A DNA stretch of 64,000 bases from JAPKZH01 sp963715635. GTDB lineage: Bacteria > Acidobacteriota > Aminicenantia > Aminicenantales > UBA4085. Below, one piece after another: positions 1-9,172 of the stretch. The position numbers and the translations under genes are program-made. Each line of letters begins with the position of its first letter. Position 1 is the stretch's first letter. The notes beneath the pieces were generated by a model. It was not told where the DNA came from. It searched no databases and was given only the letters and a program-made list of their open reading frames with translations. The stretch spans positions 1,922,001 to 1,986,000 of the forward strand of contig OY970261.1 of assembly GCA_963715635.1 (NCBI GenBank), in the 5' to 3' direction.

Positions 1-681
1 CTTCCCCTTTTTCTTTCTCTCCCGGACTTTCGCCAAAACGGCCTCAAGGGAGTAAGGGATTTCTGGGATGAGGATGATATCGCCGCCTCCGGCCACGCCC
101 GAATAGAGGGCGATCCAGCCCGCTCTATGGCCCATGACCTCGACGATCATCACCCGATGGTGAGATTCGGCGGTCGAATGGAGCCTGTCTATTGCCTCGG
201 TGGCGATAGAAATAGCGCTGTCAAAACCGAATGTGATTTCTGTTCCCCTCAGGTCGTTGTCGATCGTCTTCGGCACGCCGATCGTGGGGATGCCGTCTTT
301 CATCAAGCGGTAGGCGATCCCGAGTGTCCCGTCTCCCCCGATGCAGACAAGACCGTCAACGCCGAGTTTTTTGAAGTTGGCGATCGCTTTCCGAGAAACA
401 TTCTTAAAGACAATTGTCTTTCCTTTTTGCAGGGCATATTTGTATGGATTTGAGATCTTCGATGCGCCAAGGATCGTCCCTCCGAGCGTCAGGATACCGG
501 AGACATCATCATAGCCCAGCTTCCGGTGGCGGTTATGGATGAGCCCGTCATATCCGTCCTCAACGCCTATGATGTCCATCCTGAATTCCAGCATGGCCTT
601 TTTGGCCACGGCGCGGATGACGGCATTGATTCCCGGGCAATCTCCTCCCCCGGTGAGAATGGCAATCTTTTTTTTCTTCAT
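1..681 (-). CDS. pfkA: 6-phosphofructokinase, C-terminus cut by window edge
   Basis: N-terminal 227 residues of a PfkA-family phosphofructokinase, which phosphorylates fructose 6-phosphate in glycolysis. Visible motifs are GGGDCPGINAVIR near the N-terminus (nucleotide/phosphate loop), GGDGT in the middle and PKTIDND with the catalytic Asp, followed by the MGHRAGW segment. Gly in GGDGT is the residue associated with ATP use (PPi enzymes usually have GGDDT), whereas Lys in PKTIDND is commoner in PPi-dependent and group III enzymes, so the phosphoryl donor is not certain. The ATG at 681 has GGAGG about ten bases upstream. The reading frame runs off base 1 without a stop, so the protein is partial only because of the window. 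It is divergent from the kinase gene that follows. Confidence 0.93.
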   Translation of the reverse strand, partial: MKKKKIAILTGGGDCPGINAVIRAVAKKAMLEFRMDIIGVEDGYDGLIHNRHRKLGYDDVSGILTLGGTILGASKISNPYKYALQKGKTIVFKNVSRKAIANFKKLGVDGLVCIGGDGTLGIAYRLMKDGIPTIGVPKTIDNDLRGTEITFGFDSAISIATEAIDRLHSTAESHHRVMIVEVMGHRAGWIALYSGVAGGGDIILIPEIPYSLEAVLAKVRERKKKGK

Positions 682-911
682 ATTAAGATGACCTCCACTC
701 GTCTTGGACCCTCCAGGGCTCTCGCTAAAACTTTAAACGATGTCACGCCTTCGCGCAAGCCCTATTCCCATTCTGTACGCTCGCCCCGCCGCTCAAAACA
801 AAACACATTCCATTCTCTGACCTTGAGGCGGGGAGCAGAGGGTGATTATTGACCCGGGCTGCTTTCTTTGTTATGCTCTGGGCGAGCAAGGGAAAAGCGA
901 AAGAGGCGTCC

Positions 912-2165
912 GTGAAGTGTCCCTCCTGCCATACGGATAATCCTTCGGACTCCAAGTTCTGCAAGGAGTGCGCCACCCCGCTGCCGTCTTCTAGGCCAAG
1001 CCCGCCTCCCCAGCCAATTCCACCCCAGGTTACCAAGACTCTGGAAATAGCGCGCGAGGAACTCGCGCCAGGTTCCCTTTTTGCCAGCCGCTATCAGATC
1101 ATAGAAGAGCTAGGCCATGGCGGGATGGGCCGGGTCTACCGGGCCTTGGATAAAAAGCTCAACGAAGAGGTAGCCCTGAAGCTCGTCCGGCCGGAGATCG
1201 CCGCGGATCGCTCCACCCTCGAGCGTTTCCACACCGAGCTCAAGCTGGCTCGCAAGATCAGCCATCCGCACATCGGACGGATGTACGAGCTCATGGAGGA
1301 GAAGGGAGCGCACTTCATTACGATGGAGTACGTGCCGGGCCAGGACTTACGGGCCCTGATCCGTCAGACCGGTCAGCTCACAGTCGGAAAAGCAATCGCG
1401 ATCGGGAAAGAGATTTGCGAGGGCCTGGCGGAGGCGCACAAGCAAGGGATTGTTCACCGGGACCTAAAGCCATCGAACATCATCATCGACCGGGCCGGGG
1501 GCGCGCGGATCATGGATTTTGGGATTGCGCGTTCGATGGGGGTGAAGAGCCGGACAGGGGCCGGGGTGATGATCGGGACGCCGGAGTACATGAGTCCGGA
1601 GCAGGTGGAAGGGAAGGAAGTAGACGCGCGGTCGGACATCTACTCGCTGGGGATCATCCTCTACGAGATGCTGACCGGGCGGGTGCCCTTCGAGGGCGAC
1701 ACGCCGTTTACGGTGGGCGTCAAACAGAAAAACGAGATACCCAAGAACCCGAAAGTGCTCAACCCGAACATCCCGGACGATTTGGGCGGGGTAATCCTAA
1801 AGTGCCTGGAGAAGGACCGCCAGAACCGATATCCGAGTGCCGAAGTCTTGGCCGTCGAGCTCGACCGTATCAAATCGGGACTGCCTGCGGCTGAGACGGT
1901 CATTCCTAAACGCAAGTCGCTTACGTCCAGAGAAATCACTGTTAAATTCACGCTCAGGAAGTTTATCGTCCCTGCGATCGTACTCGTGGCCGCAGTCTGC
2001 CGCCGTGGGGTATTTCGTCTTGCGGCCGCGGCCGGCGACGCTTCCCACCCTCTCAACCTCCGGGAAGCCTTCGCTCGCCGTCATGTATTTCGAGAACCGC
2101 ACCGGCGAGGCAAACCTGGAAAAATTCCTGGTCGATATGCTGACGACAAACCTCAGCCGCTATGA
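912..2165 (+). CDS. Serine/threonine protein kinase, 5' part of a frameshifted kinase-TolB-TPR gene
   Basis: Hanks-type protein kinase. Residues 1-25 form a zinc ribbon (CPSC, then FCKEC). The kinase domain follows with glycine loop GHGGMGRVY, catalytic Lys in VALKLV, HRDLKPSN, DFGIAR and GTPEYMSPEQ, so it should be active. A membrane segment begins near residue 350 (FIVPAIVLVAAV) and is interrupted: after base 1997 the frame reads Arg/Pro-rich nonsense to a stop at 2165, while the next frame continues the membrane helix as AAVGYFVL. Dropping one base near 1998 joins the two parts into one protein of about 1040 residues. GTG at 912 was chosen because AAGAGG lies just upstream and the zinc ribbon starts there. 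A substrate cannot be told from the sequence. Confidence 0.88.
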   Translation: MKCPSCHTDNPSDSKFCKECATPLPSSRPSPPPQPIPPQVTKTLEIAREELAPGSLFASRYQIIEELGHGGMGRVYRALDKKLNEEVALKLVRPEIAADRSTLERFHTELKLARKISHPHIGRMYELMEEKGAHFITMEYVPGQDLRALIRQTGQLTVGKAIAIGKEICEGLAEAHKQGIVHRDLKPSNIIIDRAGGARIMDFGIARSMGVKSRTGAGVMIGTPEYMSPEQVEGKEVDARSDIYSLGIILYEMLTGRVPFEGDTPFTVGVKQKNEIPKNPKVLNPNIPDDLGGVILKCLEKDRQNRYPSAEVLAVELDRIKSGLPAAETVIPKRKSLTSREITVKFTLRKFIVPAIVLVAAVCRRGVFRLAAAAGDASHPLNLREAFARRHVFREPHRRGKPGKIPGRYADDKPQPL

Positions 2166-4047
2166 GCAAATCGAGGTCGTCAGCAGCCAGCGGCTCTTCG
2201 ATATTTTGAGGCTCATGGGAAAGCAGGACCTTCCGGCGATCGATAAGACGGTCGCGACGGAAATCGCCGGCCGGGCCGGAGTGAAGACGATGCTTCTGGG
2301 GAGCATATCCAAGCTGGGCGAGAAGATCCTCGTCTCATCCCAGCTCACGGATGTTCAAACCGGAAACATCATCACCTCCGAGCAGGCCGAAGGCCGGAAG
2401 ATCGACGACCTCCCGAACATGGTCGATGACCTGACGGCGAAGATCGGGGCGAAGATGGCCGGGCCCGCGGCCGGGGGAATACCCGGGTTCAAGATCGCTG
2501 ATGTCTCGACTTCGTCGCCGGGAGCCTACCGCCATTACCTGGACGGGGTGGAAAACTTCCAGCGCTGGAGGTTTGACGCAGCGGCTAAATCGTTCGAGAA
2601 AGCGGTCGAAGTGGACTCGACTTTTGCTTTAGCCCATTTGTGGCTGGCTTTGGCAAAAGCAGAGTTCGGGCTGGCCTTGACCGATCCTTCGACTGATTTT
2701 GCTTCCATCGAGAATTCGTTAATGCTTGCGAAGAAATACTCAAACAAGGCAACCGAAAAGGACAGGCTTCTGATCGCGGCCATGTCGGCCGAAGGAATAA
2801 AATCCCAACGGACTTATTTGCGGGAATTGACGGAAAAGTATCCCAGAGAGAAAACGGGCTTTTTCTGGCTCAGCTTCATTTGCTGGCTGAGCGGTGATAT
2901 GCCCGGAGCCAAGGTCGCTTCGGAAAAGGGATTGGAGCTCGATCCGGCTGATGGGATATTATATAACCAGCTCGCTTATTCGAACATGTTCCTTGGCGAC
3001 CGTGCGGGAACGACTTCGGCGATCAGGAAATATATCGCTGTCCAACCCGAGACGTTCAACGCCTATCTATCTGGCTGGGAAGCCGACTTGACTCTGGGGA
3101 TGGTGGGCGAGGCCGAACGCTTCCTGGACGAGGCGAGCAAGGCAAATCCGAAATGGGAAGCAAGGGTCAATTATTATCGCGGCTGGACGGCCTTGTTCGA
3201 GCGCGAATCGGACAAGGCCAGAGAACTCTTCCAGGCTTATGCGTCTTTCTATCCAAAATCAGCGTGGGCGAATCTTTATCCCCGATATCCCGATCTTCTG
3301 GAAAACAGATTCGCTTCTGCGGTGGCCCCGTTCAAAGCCGCGGTTCAAGCGTTTCAGAATGCGGACGACGCCGCCAGCGAAATTTATGGGCATCTCTATT
3401 TGGGAGAGATCCTTGCCGCTACGCAGCGCCACGATGAAGCCATCGCCGAGTTTATGGCCGCCGCGAAGATATCGAGAAAGCGCGTCAAGCCGGAATTCGA
3501 CATTTTCGCGGCTCAGGCGGAATACCTGGCCGGCGTTTCTGAGATCAGAAAAGGCGATCTTCGGGCCGCCGAAGCCCGAGCCGGGTCGCTACCTTCATCG
3601 GGCAAGACCGTGATCGTTCCCATACCGTTGGGAGATTACCGGCTTCTCCTGACGGCCGAGATGTGCATGGCAAAAAAAGATTTTCCCGCCGCCCGCGAGA
3701 TCCTGGAAAAAACGACCTGGTGGGCAAAGATTTTTTCCCCTCGCTATCAAAAAATCTCAGCCGACCTAACTTTTCAGGCAGGGGACTCCAAGAAGGCCAT
3801 CGAGGAGTATGGATACTTTTATACCCATAGGATGGCGACCGGGACAAGTTATTTCCTGGCGGACGCACTTTTCTACCTCGAGGTCGCTTCCCGTCTCGAT
3901 TATTATCTCGGCCAAATTTACGAGAAGATGGGGGAAAAGCCCCAAGCGGCGGAACACTATCGGAAATTCCTCGATTTGATGAAGAACGCCGACTCGGGCA
4001 TCAAGGAAATCGACGAAGCTCGCGGGCGCCTCTCCAAAATAGAGTAG
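1999..4047 (+). CDS. TolB-like and TPR sensor part of the frameshifted kinase gene
   Basis: Continuation of the kinase gene in the next reading frame. It starts inside the membrane helix (AAVGYFVL), then gives a TolB N-terminal-like domain beginning SLAVMYFENRTGE, which is common after the membrane helix in acidobacterial kinases. The remainder, roughly 500 residues, is alpha-helical with tetratricopeptide character (for example ALAHLWLALAKAEF and GILYNQLAYSNMF). With the membrane topology usual for this family, the kinase is cytoplasmic and these domains are periplasmic, acting as sensor or scaffold. The protein ends at a TAG at 4047. As sequenced, this part has no convincing start codon or ribosome site of its own, so it would not be made unless the frameshift is an assembly error. 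Domain naming is from motif recognition. Confidence 0.8.
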   Translation, partial: AAVGYFVLRPRPATLPTLSTSGKPSLAVMYFENRTGEANLEKFLVDMLTTNLSRYEQIEVVSSQRLFDILRLMGKQDLPAIDKTVATEIAGRAGVKTMLLGSISKLGEKILVSSQLTDVQTGNIITSEQAEGRKIDDLPNMVDDLTAKIGAKMAGPAAGGIPGFKIADVSTSSPGAYRHYLDGVENFQRWRFDAAAKSFEKAVEVDSTFALAHLWLALAKAEFGLALTDPSTDFASIENSLMLAKKYSNKATEKDRLLIAAMSAEGIKSQRTYLRELTEKYPREKTGFFWLSFICWLSGDMPGAKVASEKGLELDPADGILYNQLAYSNMFLGDRAGTTSAIRKYIAVQPETFNAYLSGWEADLTLGMVGEAERFLDEASKANPKWEARVNYYRGWTALFERESDKARELFQAYASFYPKSAWANLYPRYPDLLENRFASAVAPFKAAVQAFQNADDAASEIYGHLYLGEILAATQRHDEAIAEFMAAAKISRKRVKPEFDIFAAQAEYLAGVSEIRKGDLRAAEARAGSLPSSGKTVIVPIPLGDYRLLLTAEMCMAKKDFPAAREILEKTTWWAKIFSPRYQKISADLTFQAGDSKKAIEEYGYFYTHRMATGTSYFLADALFYLEVASRLDYYLGQIYEKMGEKPQAAEHYRKFLDLMKNADSGIKEIDEARGRLSKIE

Positions 4048-4087
4048 CTGTTAACTGTTTTCCCTGAAAATTTTAGGTCCTGGGCAA

Positions 4088-4112
4088 TAGGTCGAGGCGA
4101 AGCCTCGTCCTA
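4088..4112. other. Inverted repeat between convergent genes
   Basis: An 11-bp arm (TAGGTCGAGGC) faces GCCTCGTCCTA across a GAA loop, with one mismatch. It lies 40 bases past the kinase-TPR stop and 40 bases before the tldE stop. No T-run follows on either strand, so it is a stable RNA hairpin that may help end or protect transcripts rather than a classical terminator. Confidence 0.45.
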
Positions 4113-4135
4113 GGGGCTTCCTATTTGAATGAGTG

Positions 4136-4162
4136 GGCCTAGGAGCTTTCGCCTAGCCTTTT
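4136..4162 (+). terminator. Possible terminator after the kinase-TPR gene
   Basis: GGCCTAGG pairs with CCTAGCC across an eight-base loop and is followed by TTTT. The right arm overlaps the tldE stop codon on the other strand. The short T-run makes this a modest candidate for stopping plus-strand transcription. Confidence 0.35.
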
Positions 4163-5508
4163 CGGCCGCCGACGGTGATCTCCTTGACCCGGAAAGACGG
4201 GCTGTTGAGGCTCGACCGCATATCCAGATCGTTGGCCACCTTGTCGATCCCCTTCAAAATCTCGAGCGTCGTCCCGCCGAGCGTCACGCCGTCGACCGGG
4301 AAGGCGGCAGCGCCGTTCTCGATCCAGAATCCGTTGCATCCGACGGAGAAAGCCCCGGTCGTCGCATCCGTCCCTGAACCCCTCAACCCCTTCACGTACA
4401 AGCCCTCCTTCACGTCTTTAAGGAGCGAATCGAAGCTGTCCTTCCCGTTCTGGACGATGACATTTAGGAAACTCGCCGAGGGAAGAGACCTATAGCTTCC
4501 CCGATTGGCCATTGTGTTCACCTTGACGCCGGCCTTGCGGGCGATCTGCGAGTCGTAAAGAAACATCTTCAGCACGCCCTTGTCGATGAGAATGTTCCGG
4601 CGCGTGACGTTGCCTTCGCCGTCTACGGGAGATGAAGCGACGAAACGAGGGATCGTCGGGTCATCGACAACCGTAATCATCGGCGAAGCGATTTCCTGGT
4701 TGAGCGAATTCGTCATGAAGGTGGCCTTGCGGAACACGGCGTCGCCGTTCAGGGAGCCGAGGACCCCCGCCCAGAAGGACGGGGCTGCGTAGCGGTCGAA
4801 AATGACGGGGACTTTTTTGGTCGGCACGGGCTTCGGCCCGAGCTGTTCGACCGTAAGCTTGACCGCCTTTTGGGCGACGGACTCGATGGAATCGAGCTCC
4901 TTATAAAATCTCTTGGAGCTACTCCAGCCGCCGCTCTGCATATTATTGCCTTCGCCGGCGATGAGACCGACATTGAAGCCGCACTGGGTCGCTTTTAAAA
5001 CGAACGAAATCCCCTTCGAGTTGAAGAGGCCCGCTTCGCGTTCGCCGTTGGAAAAACCGGCCCCGTAGGAATTGGTGATCCTTTTATCGAGCGAAAGGGC
5101 GATTTTTTCGATCTCGCGCGCCGTGGCGATCTTTTTTTCGTCGGGTACTTTGGCCAGATCCGAGTCGTAAAGGTCCAGGTTAGAGAGCGGCTGAGGGCCG
5201 AAATCGGGAAGCCCTTGCCATGGCTTGGACTCCGTCAGCCGAGCCAGCTCGATCGTCTTCTTGATCGTCTCGTCCACGGAAGTCGGCGAAAGGTCCGATG
5301 TATAGCCAAATCCGAACTGCTTGTTGATGAAGACCCTTAAGCCCAGTCCCTGGGACACGGATTTCTGGAGCGACTCGATTTCCCCCTTCCTGACATCGAC
5401 GTTGAAGCTTTTCACGTTTTCCAGGACTGCTTCGGCTTCGTCGGCACCCCATTTCCTGGCCTTAGAGACGACTTCCTCGCCCAAAGTCTTAAAATCGATC
5501 GTTGCCAT
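4153..5508 (-). CDS. tldE: TldE/PmbA family protein (metalloprotease partner subunit)
   Basis: 451-residue PmbA/TldE-type protein. In the known TldD/TldE heterodimer, TldD carries the zinc site and TldE completes the substrate channel; the pair degrades unfolded peptides and matures some modified peptides. This copy has no HExxxH motif, as expected for TldE, and its C-terminal half has the glycine-rich GSGTDATTGAFS and ending EITVGGRKG typical of the family. It lies 24 bases downstream of tldD on the same strand, so the two are almost surely cotranscribed. ATG at 5508 has GAGGAGA upstream. No signal peptide is visible, unlike the TldD next to it. Confidence 0.92.
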   Translation of the reverse strand: MATIDFKTLGEEVVSKARKWGADEAEAVLENVKSFNVDVRKGEIESLQKSVSQGLGLRVFINKQFGFGYTSDLSPTSVDETIKKTIELARLTESKPWQGLPDFGPQPLSNLDLYDSDLAKVPDEKKIATAREIEKIALSLDKRITNSYGAGFSNGEREAGLFNSKGISFVLKATQCGFNVGLIAGEGNNMQSGGWSSSKRFYKELDSIESVAQKAVKLTVEQLGPKPVPTKKVPVIFDRYAAPSFWAGVLGSLNGDAVFRKATFMTNSLNQEIASPMITVVDDPTIPRFVASSPVDGEGNVTRRNILIDKGVLKMFLYDSQIARKAGVKVNTMANRGSYRSLPSASFLNVIVQNGKDSFDSLLKDVKEGLYVKGLRGSGTDATTGAFSVGCNGFWIENGAAAFPVDGVTLGGTTLEILKGIDKVANDLDMRSSLNSPSFRVKEITVGGRKG

Positions 5509-5532
5509 TGTGGTTCTCCTCGTTTTGTTCTC

Positions 5533-7074
5533 TCAGGCTTTGCCGCCGCCGACGGTGATTTTATCCACCTTGATGGTGGGATTTCCAAAGCCGACGGGCT
5601 TGGACTGGCCGTTCTTGCCGCAGCTTCCGCCGCCGATGATGAGCAGGTCATTCCCGACCATGGAGATATTCATGAGGACGTCCTGGCCGCTGCCCATCAA
5701 CATAATGCCCTTGAGCGGGCGGGTCACTTTTCCGCTTTCAATCATGTAGCCTTCGGTGACACTGAAGACAAAGCGGCCCGTCGTCTCATCCACATTGCCT
5801 CCGCCGATCTTGGCGATGTAGAGGCCTTTGGCTACGGACTTGATGATGTCTTCGGGGGCGGAATCGCCGGCCAGAAGGTAGGTGTTTGTCATGCGCGGAA
5901 TCGGGTAAAATCGGAACGACTGACGGCGGCCGTTTCCCGTCTGGGCCATCTTTGTCAGACGGGCATTAAGCTTATCCTGGAGAAATGCCGAGCAGATGCC
6001 TTTATCGATCAGGGCGGTTTTATGGCCGGGGCAGCCTTCGTCATCCACGCTCACCGCGCCCCAGCCGCCTTTGTAAGTGCCGTCGTCGAGAAGAGTGACT
6101 TCCTTCGAGGCAATCGGCTTGCCCAGCTTATCCCAGAAGCAAGAAGTCTTTTTTCGGATACCGTCTGCTTCTAGGCTGTGGCCGATGGCTTCGTGGAAAA
6201 AGATGCCGCCGAAGCCCTTGGCGATCACGATCGGGAATTCACCGGCCGGAGCGTCCTCGGCCGGAAGAACCCGGACCGCCATCTCGGCGGCTTTGCGGGC
6301 CATCTCTTCGGCCAGTTTCAGGTCAAAATGCTCAAATCCGTAGCTTCCGGCCTTGGACTCATATCCCATGCCGCGCTTGTCCCCCTCGAGAGCGAGGGCG
6401 TTTGTGCTAAGACCGGTGAGCGTTTGCGTATCTTCAACATAAAGCCCCTCGGAGTTAGCCACGATGATTTTTTTCGTCATGTCCGAGAAACCGGCCCTGA
6501 ACTGGGTGATGCGCTTGTCCAAGGCCCGGGCGACACCGTTGGCCCTGATCAGCAGCTCTGCTTTTTGCTTCGCGGCGACCGTGTCCGGAGAGACCTTGAC
6601 CAGGTAGTAGGACGGCGGAGAAAAAGCCTGAAAGGTCTTGGCCGAAGCAGCCGCCCCGGCGGCAATGAGAGCCGCCGTGATTGCGGCTTCCTTCAGCTTG
6701 CCGGGATCGAGGTCGTCGGAGAAGGCATAGCCCGTCTTCTCGCCCTGGACGACGCGAAAACCGACGCCCCTGTCCACGCCCCGCGTAGCCGAAGAAATCT
6801 TATCTTCATCGAGGCCGATCGAGTTCTGGACCGCGTGCTCAAAATAGATCTCGGCAAGGTCGCCGCCGCGGCTCAAGGCCACATCGAGCAGTTTCTGTAA
6901 TTCATTTTTGCTTAAAAAAGCCGCCGGAGCATTTTCGCCCTCCAACATGGCCTCGGCGTCCTTGAGAGATAAATTCTTCCAAAGAGGCATCGAGACAAGG
7001 AACGCTCCGGATTGGATTCCCCTTTTTAGAAATACCCGTCGGTCCATAGAGTTAGAGTGCAAGGGTTCTTTCAT
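5533..7074 (-). CDS. tldD: TldD family zinc metalloprotease with Tat-like leader
   Basis: 513-residue TldD homologue, the catalytic subunit of the TldD/TldE protease. The zinc site HEAIGH (HExxxH) followed by SLEADG is intact, and the C-terminal ETTGRFVFSV and ITVGGGKA segments are typical. About 40 residues precede the domain and contain DRRVFLK followed by a hydrophobic stretch (GAFLVSMPLW), which matches a twin-arginine export signal. Cytoplasmic TldD proteins lack this. GGAGGA four bases before the ATG at 7074 supports that start, so the leader is part of the protein. Upstream on the same strand is a DoxX gene 83 bases away; tldE follows. Export of the folded metalloprotein is inference. 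Confidence 0.93.
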   Translation of the reverse strand: MKEPLHSNSMDRRVFLKRGIQSGAFLVSMPLWKNLSLKDAEAMLEGENAPAAFLSKNELQKLLDVALSRGGDLAEIYFEHAVQNSIGLDEDKISSATRGVDRGVGFRVVQGEKTGYAFSDDLDPGKLKEAAITAALIAAGAAASAKTFQAFSPPSYYLVKVSPDTVAAKQKAELLIRANGVARALDKRITQFRAGFSDMTKKIIVANSEGLYVEDTQTLTGLSTNALALEGDKRGMGYESKAGSYGFEHFDLKLAEEMARKAAEMAVRVLPAEDAPAGEFPIVIAKGFGGIFFHEAIGHSLEADGIRKKTSCFWDKLGKPIASKEVTLLDDGTYKGGWGAVSVDDEGCPGHKTALIDKGICSAFLQDKLNARLTKMAQTGNGRRQSFRFYPIPRMTNTYLLAGDSAPEDIIKSVAKGLYIAKIGGGNVDETTGRFVFSVTEGYMIESGKVTRPLKGIMLMGSGQDVLMNISMVGNDLLIIGGGSCGKNGQSKPVGFGNPTIKVDKITVGGGKA

Positions 7075-7157
7075 TGATCCTCCTCCATGAGATAGAAGAC
7101 ATCGGTCTTATTAATAAAATACGTGCGCCACGCGAAAAGGTTGCAGTTCGACTCTGC

Positions 7158-7547
7158 TTACACGGATTTCTTTTGAGGCGGAGTCAGGCTGAATTTGCCG
7201 CCGTCGAATGCCGTCAGCATCAGCAACCCGCCCATGATGGCCAGGTTCTTGAGAAACTCGATCTTTTGGGCCTGGTCGGAAATATGCCCATGGAAGATCA
7301 GCGTCGTCGGGATCAAATAGAGGGCGACGAGCAGAGCGGCCCATTTCGTCTTGAAGCCGAAGAATATGGCTAAGCCTCCCCCGATTTCGACAATAATCGC
7401 GCCGATTAACAATAAAGCCGTCGCGGGCATTTTGTGCATTGCCATATATTGCTGATTCGTTGAGAAATGAAGAATTTTCTGAAGCCCGCTCCACAGGAAG
7501 ATCAGCGAAATGAAGATTCTCGCCAATAGTTGAAGCGAAGATTTCAT
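7158..7547 (-). CDS. DoxX family membrane protein
   Basis: 129-residue integral membrane protein with four predicted helices, beginning RIFISLIFLWSGLQKI, the usual DoxX first helix with its conserved Lys. Family members are linked to redox and quinone chemistry and to thiol stress, but the reaction is not established for most of them. AAGGAGG lies eight bases before the ATG at 7547. It precedes tldD by 83 bases on the same strand and may share a transcript, though there is no known functional link. Confidence 0.88.
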   Translation of the reverse strand: MKSSLQLLARIFISLIFLWSGLQKILHFSTNQQYMAMHKMPATALLLIGAIIVEIGGGLAIFFGFKTKWAALLVALYLIPTTLIFHGHISDQAQKIEFLKNLAIMGGLLMLTAFDGGKFSLTPPQKKSV

Positions 7548-7750
7548 TTTGGAACCTCCTTACGCAGAACCCAATCGATTCTTTCAAGCTCTTTGTTAGC
7601 AGAGCCGATGTCCATTATTTTTATCTTTTTTTTAAAAAAAAGCAATTTTCTCACGCCTTCCCGAGAGCGCATTTTTTTCTCATCCATCCTTTTCTTTTTC
7701 CCGCCATCCTGATAAACTCATCTCCAAAGAAATCCACCAAGGAGGTCGGT

Positions 7751-9142
7751 ATGAGAAAGACATCCGGAATTTTGGCTAGAGTCATCGCTTTTTCCGTGAT
7801 CATTCTGTTCGCGGCTGTGACGCTTTCTGCGGCGCTTCTTTTCGATAAATCTGAATATGCCGCCCGGCGGCAGAAGTTCATGGAAAAGATCCCGGACGGC
7901 AGCGCCATTATCTTCGGCGCCCAGCCCATCGCCAGTTACTATCCCTATTTCCAGAACAATGATTTCCTTTATCTTACGGGGGTCGAGATTCCGAACGCCG
8001 TGCTGGTTGTCGACGGGATCCGCAAGACAAGCCTGCTCTTCTTTACCACGACGGAGGCCGAGGCTCGCAACCTGGGCATCAGTGCCGACCTGGTGAAAAA
8101 TCCCAAAGAAATCACAGGGATCGAGCAGGTCCTTCCCTATGAAAATTTTACGCTGATGCTGATGATGTTGGCGTCCAGAGCGAAGGTTCTTTACACCCCG
8201 TTCTATCCCGAGGAGCTGGCGCGGGAAGCCAGCACGGAAAAATTCCGCACGCTCCAGAGAAACCAGATGCTTAATTTCTGGGATCAGCGTCTGACCCGAG
8301 AGCAGCAGTTCATCAAGCTGCTCAGGGAAAAATTCCCGATGGCTGAAATCCGCGACTGCTCCAATTTCATCTGGGAGCTGCGGGCGATCAAGTCCCCCGC
8401 CGAGATCGATTTGATGCGCAAAACCGGCCGGATCGGCGTCAAGGCCCACACCGAAATGATGAAAGCCACTCGGCCGGGCATGTATGAATACGAGCTGGCG
8501 GCGGTCTTTGACTATATCAACGAGAAAGAGGGGGCCCAGGAACTCGCCTATGGCGTCATCATCTCCTCAGGAGAGAACCATCCATATGTTCATTATTACA
8601 GGCATGATCGTTTGCTCAAGGACGGCGATTTCATCGTTTGCGACGCCGCCCCGGACCTGAATTACTATGACATCGACATCACGATCTCCTACCCGGCCAA
8701 CGGCAAGTTCACGCCGCGGCAGAAGGAAGTTTATGAAGCCGCCCTGGCGGTCCACGAAGCCAACATGAAGGTTTATCGACCGGGACTGACGGCCGAGCAA
8801 TGCCGCAAGGAAGTGGACGAGATCCTCACCAAACAAGGATTCGACCTCAAAAAGGATTATTTCAACCGGATGAGGGGCGGGTTCGGCCATTATGTCGGCA
8901 TGGCCACCCATGATGTCACGGGCGGCCCTCAGGTGCTCAAGCCGGGCATGGTCTTCGCCAACGAGCCGATGGTCATCTACGCCGCAGAAAACCTGGGTGT
9001 GCGGGTCGAGGATACAGTCCTCATCACCGAGACAGGCTGCGAAAACCTGACGGCCGGCATCCCGCGCACAGTCAAGGATATCGAAGAGCTGATGAAGAAG
9101 CCCGGCATTTCCCAGGTGCTGAAGAAGGCCGGACTCTACTGA
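7751..9142 (+). CDS. Exported M24 metallopeptidase (Xaa-Pro aminopeptidase/dipeptidase type)
   Basis: 463-residue peptidase of the creatinase/aminopeptidase P fold, expected to cut N-terminal residues next to proline using two metal ions. The metal ligands are visible in order: CDAA and DIDIT (two Asp), GGFGHYVG (His), NEPMVIYA (Glu) and VEDTVLI (Glu). An N-terminal creatinase-like domain occupies about residues 35-190. The first 35 residues are a signal peptide (VIAFSVIILFAAVTLSAAL), which places it in the periplasm or outside. AAGGAGG lies just before the ATG. It stands alone between minus-strand genes. The 200 bases upstream hold poly-T/A stretches but no clear promoter. Confidence 0.92.
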   Translation: MRKTSGILARVIAFSVIILFAAVTLSAALLFDKSEYAARRQKFMEKIPDGSAIIFGAQPIASYYPYFQNNDFLYLTGVEIPNAVLVVDGIRKTSLLFFTTTEAEARNLGISADLVKNPKEITGIEQVLPYENFTLMLMMLASRAKVLYTPFYPEELAREASTEKFRTLQRNQMLNFWDQRLTREQQFIKLLREKFPMAEIRDCSNFIWELRAIKSPAEIDLMRKTGRIGVKAHTEMMKATRPGMYEYELAAVFDYINEKEGAQELAYGVIISSGENHPYVHYYRHDRLLKDGDFIVCDAAPDLNYYDIDITISYPANGKFTPRQKEVYEAALAVHEANMKVYRPGLTAEQCRKEVDEILTKQGFDLKKDYFNRMRGGFGHYVGMATHDVTGGPQVLKPGMVFANEPMVIYAAENLGVRVEDTVLITETGCENLTAGIPRTVKDIEELMKKPGISQVLKKAGLY

Positions 9143-9172
9143 TCATACGGCGGAATTTTTTCCTGCTTCGGG

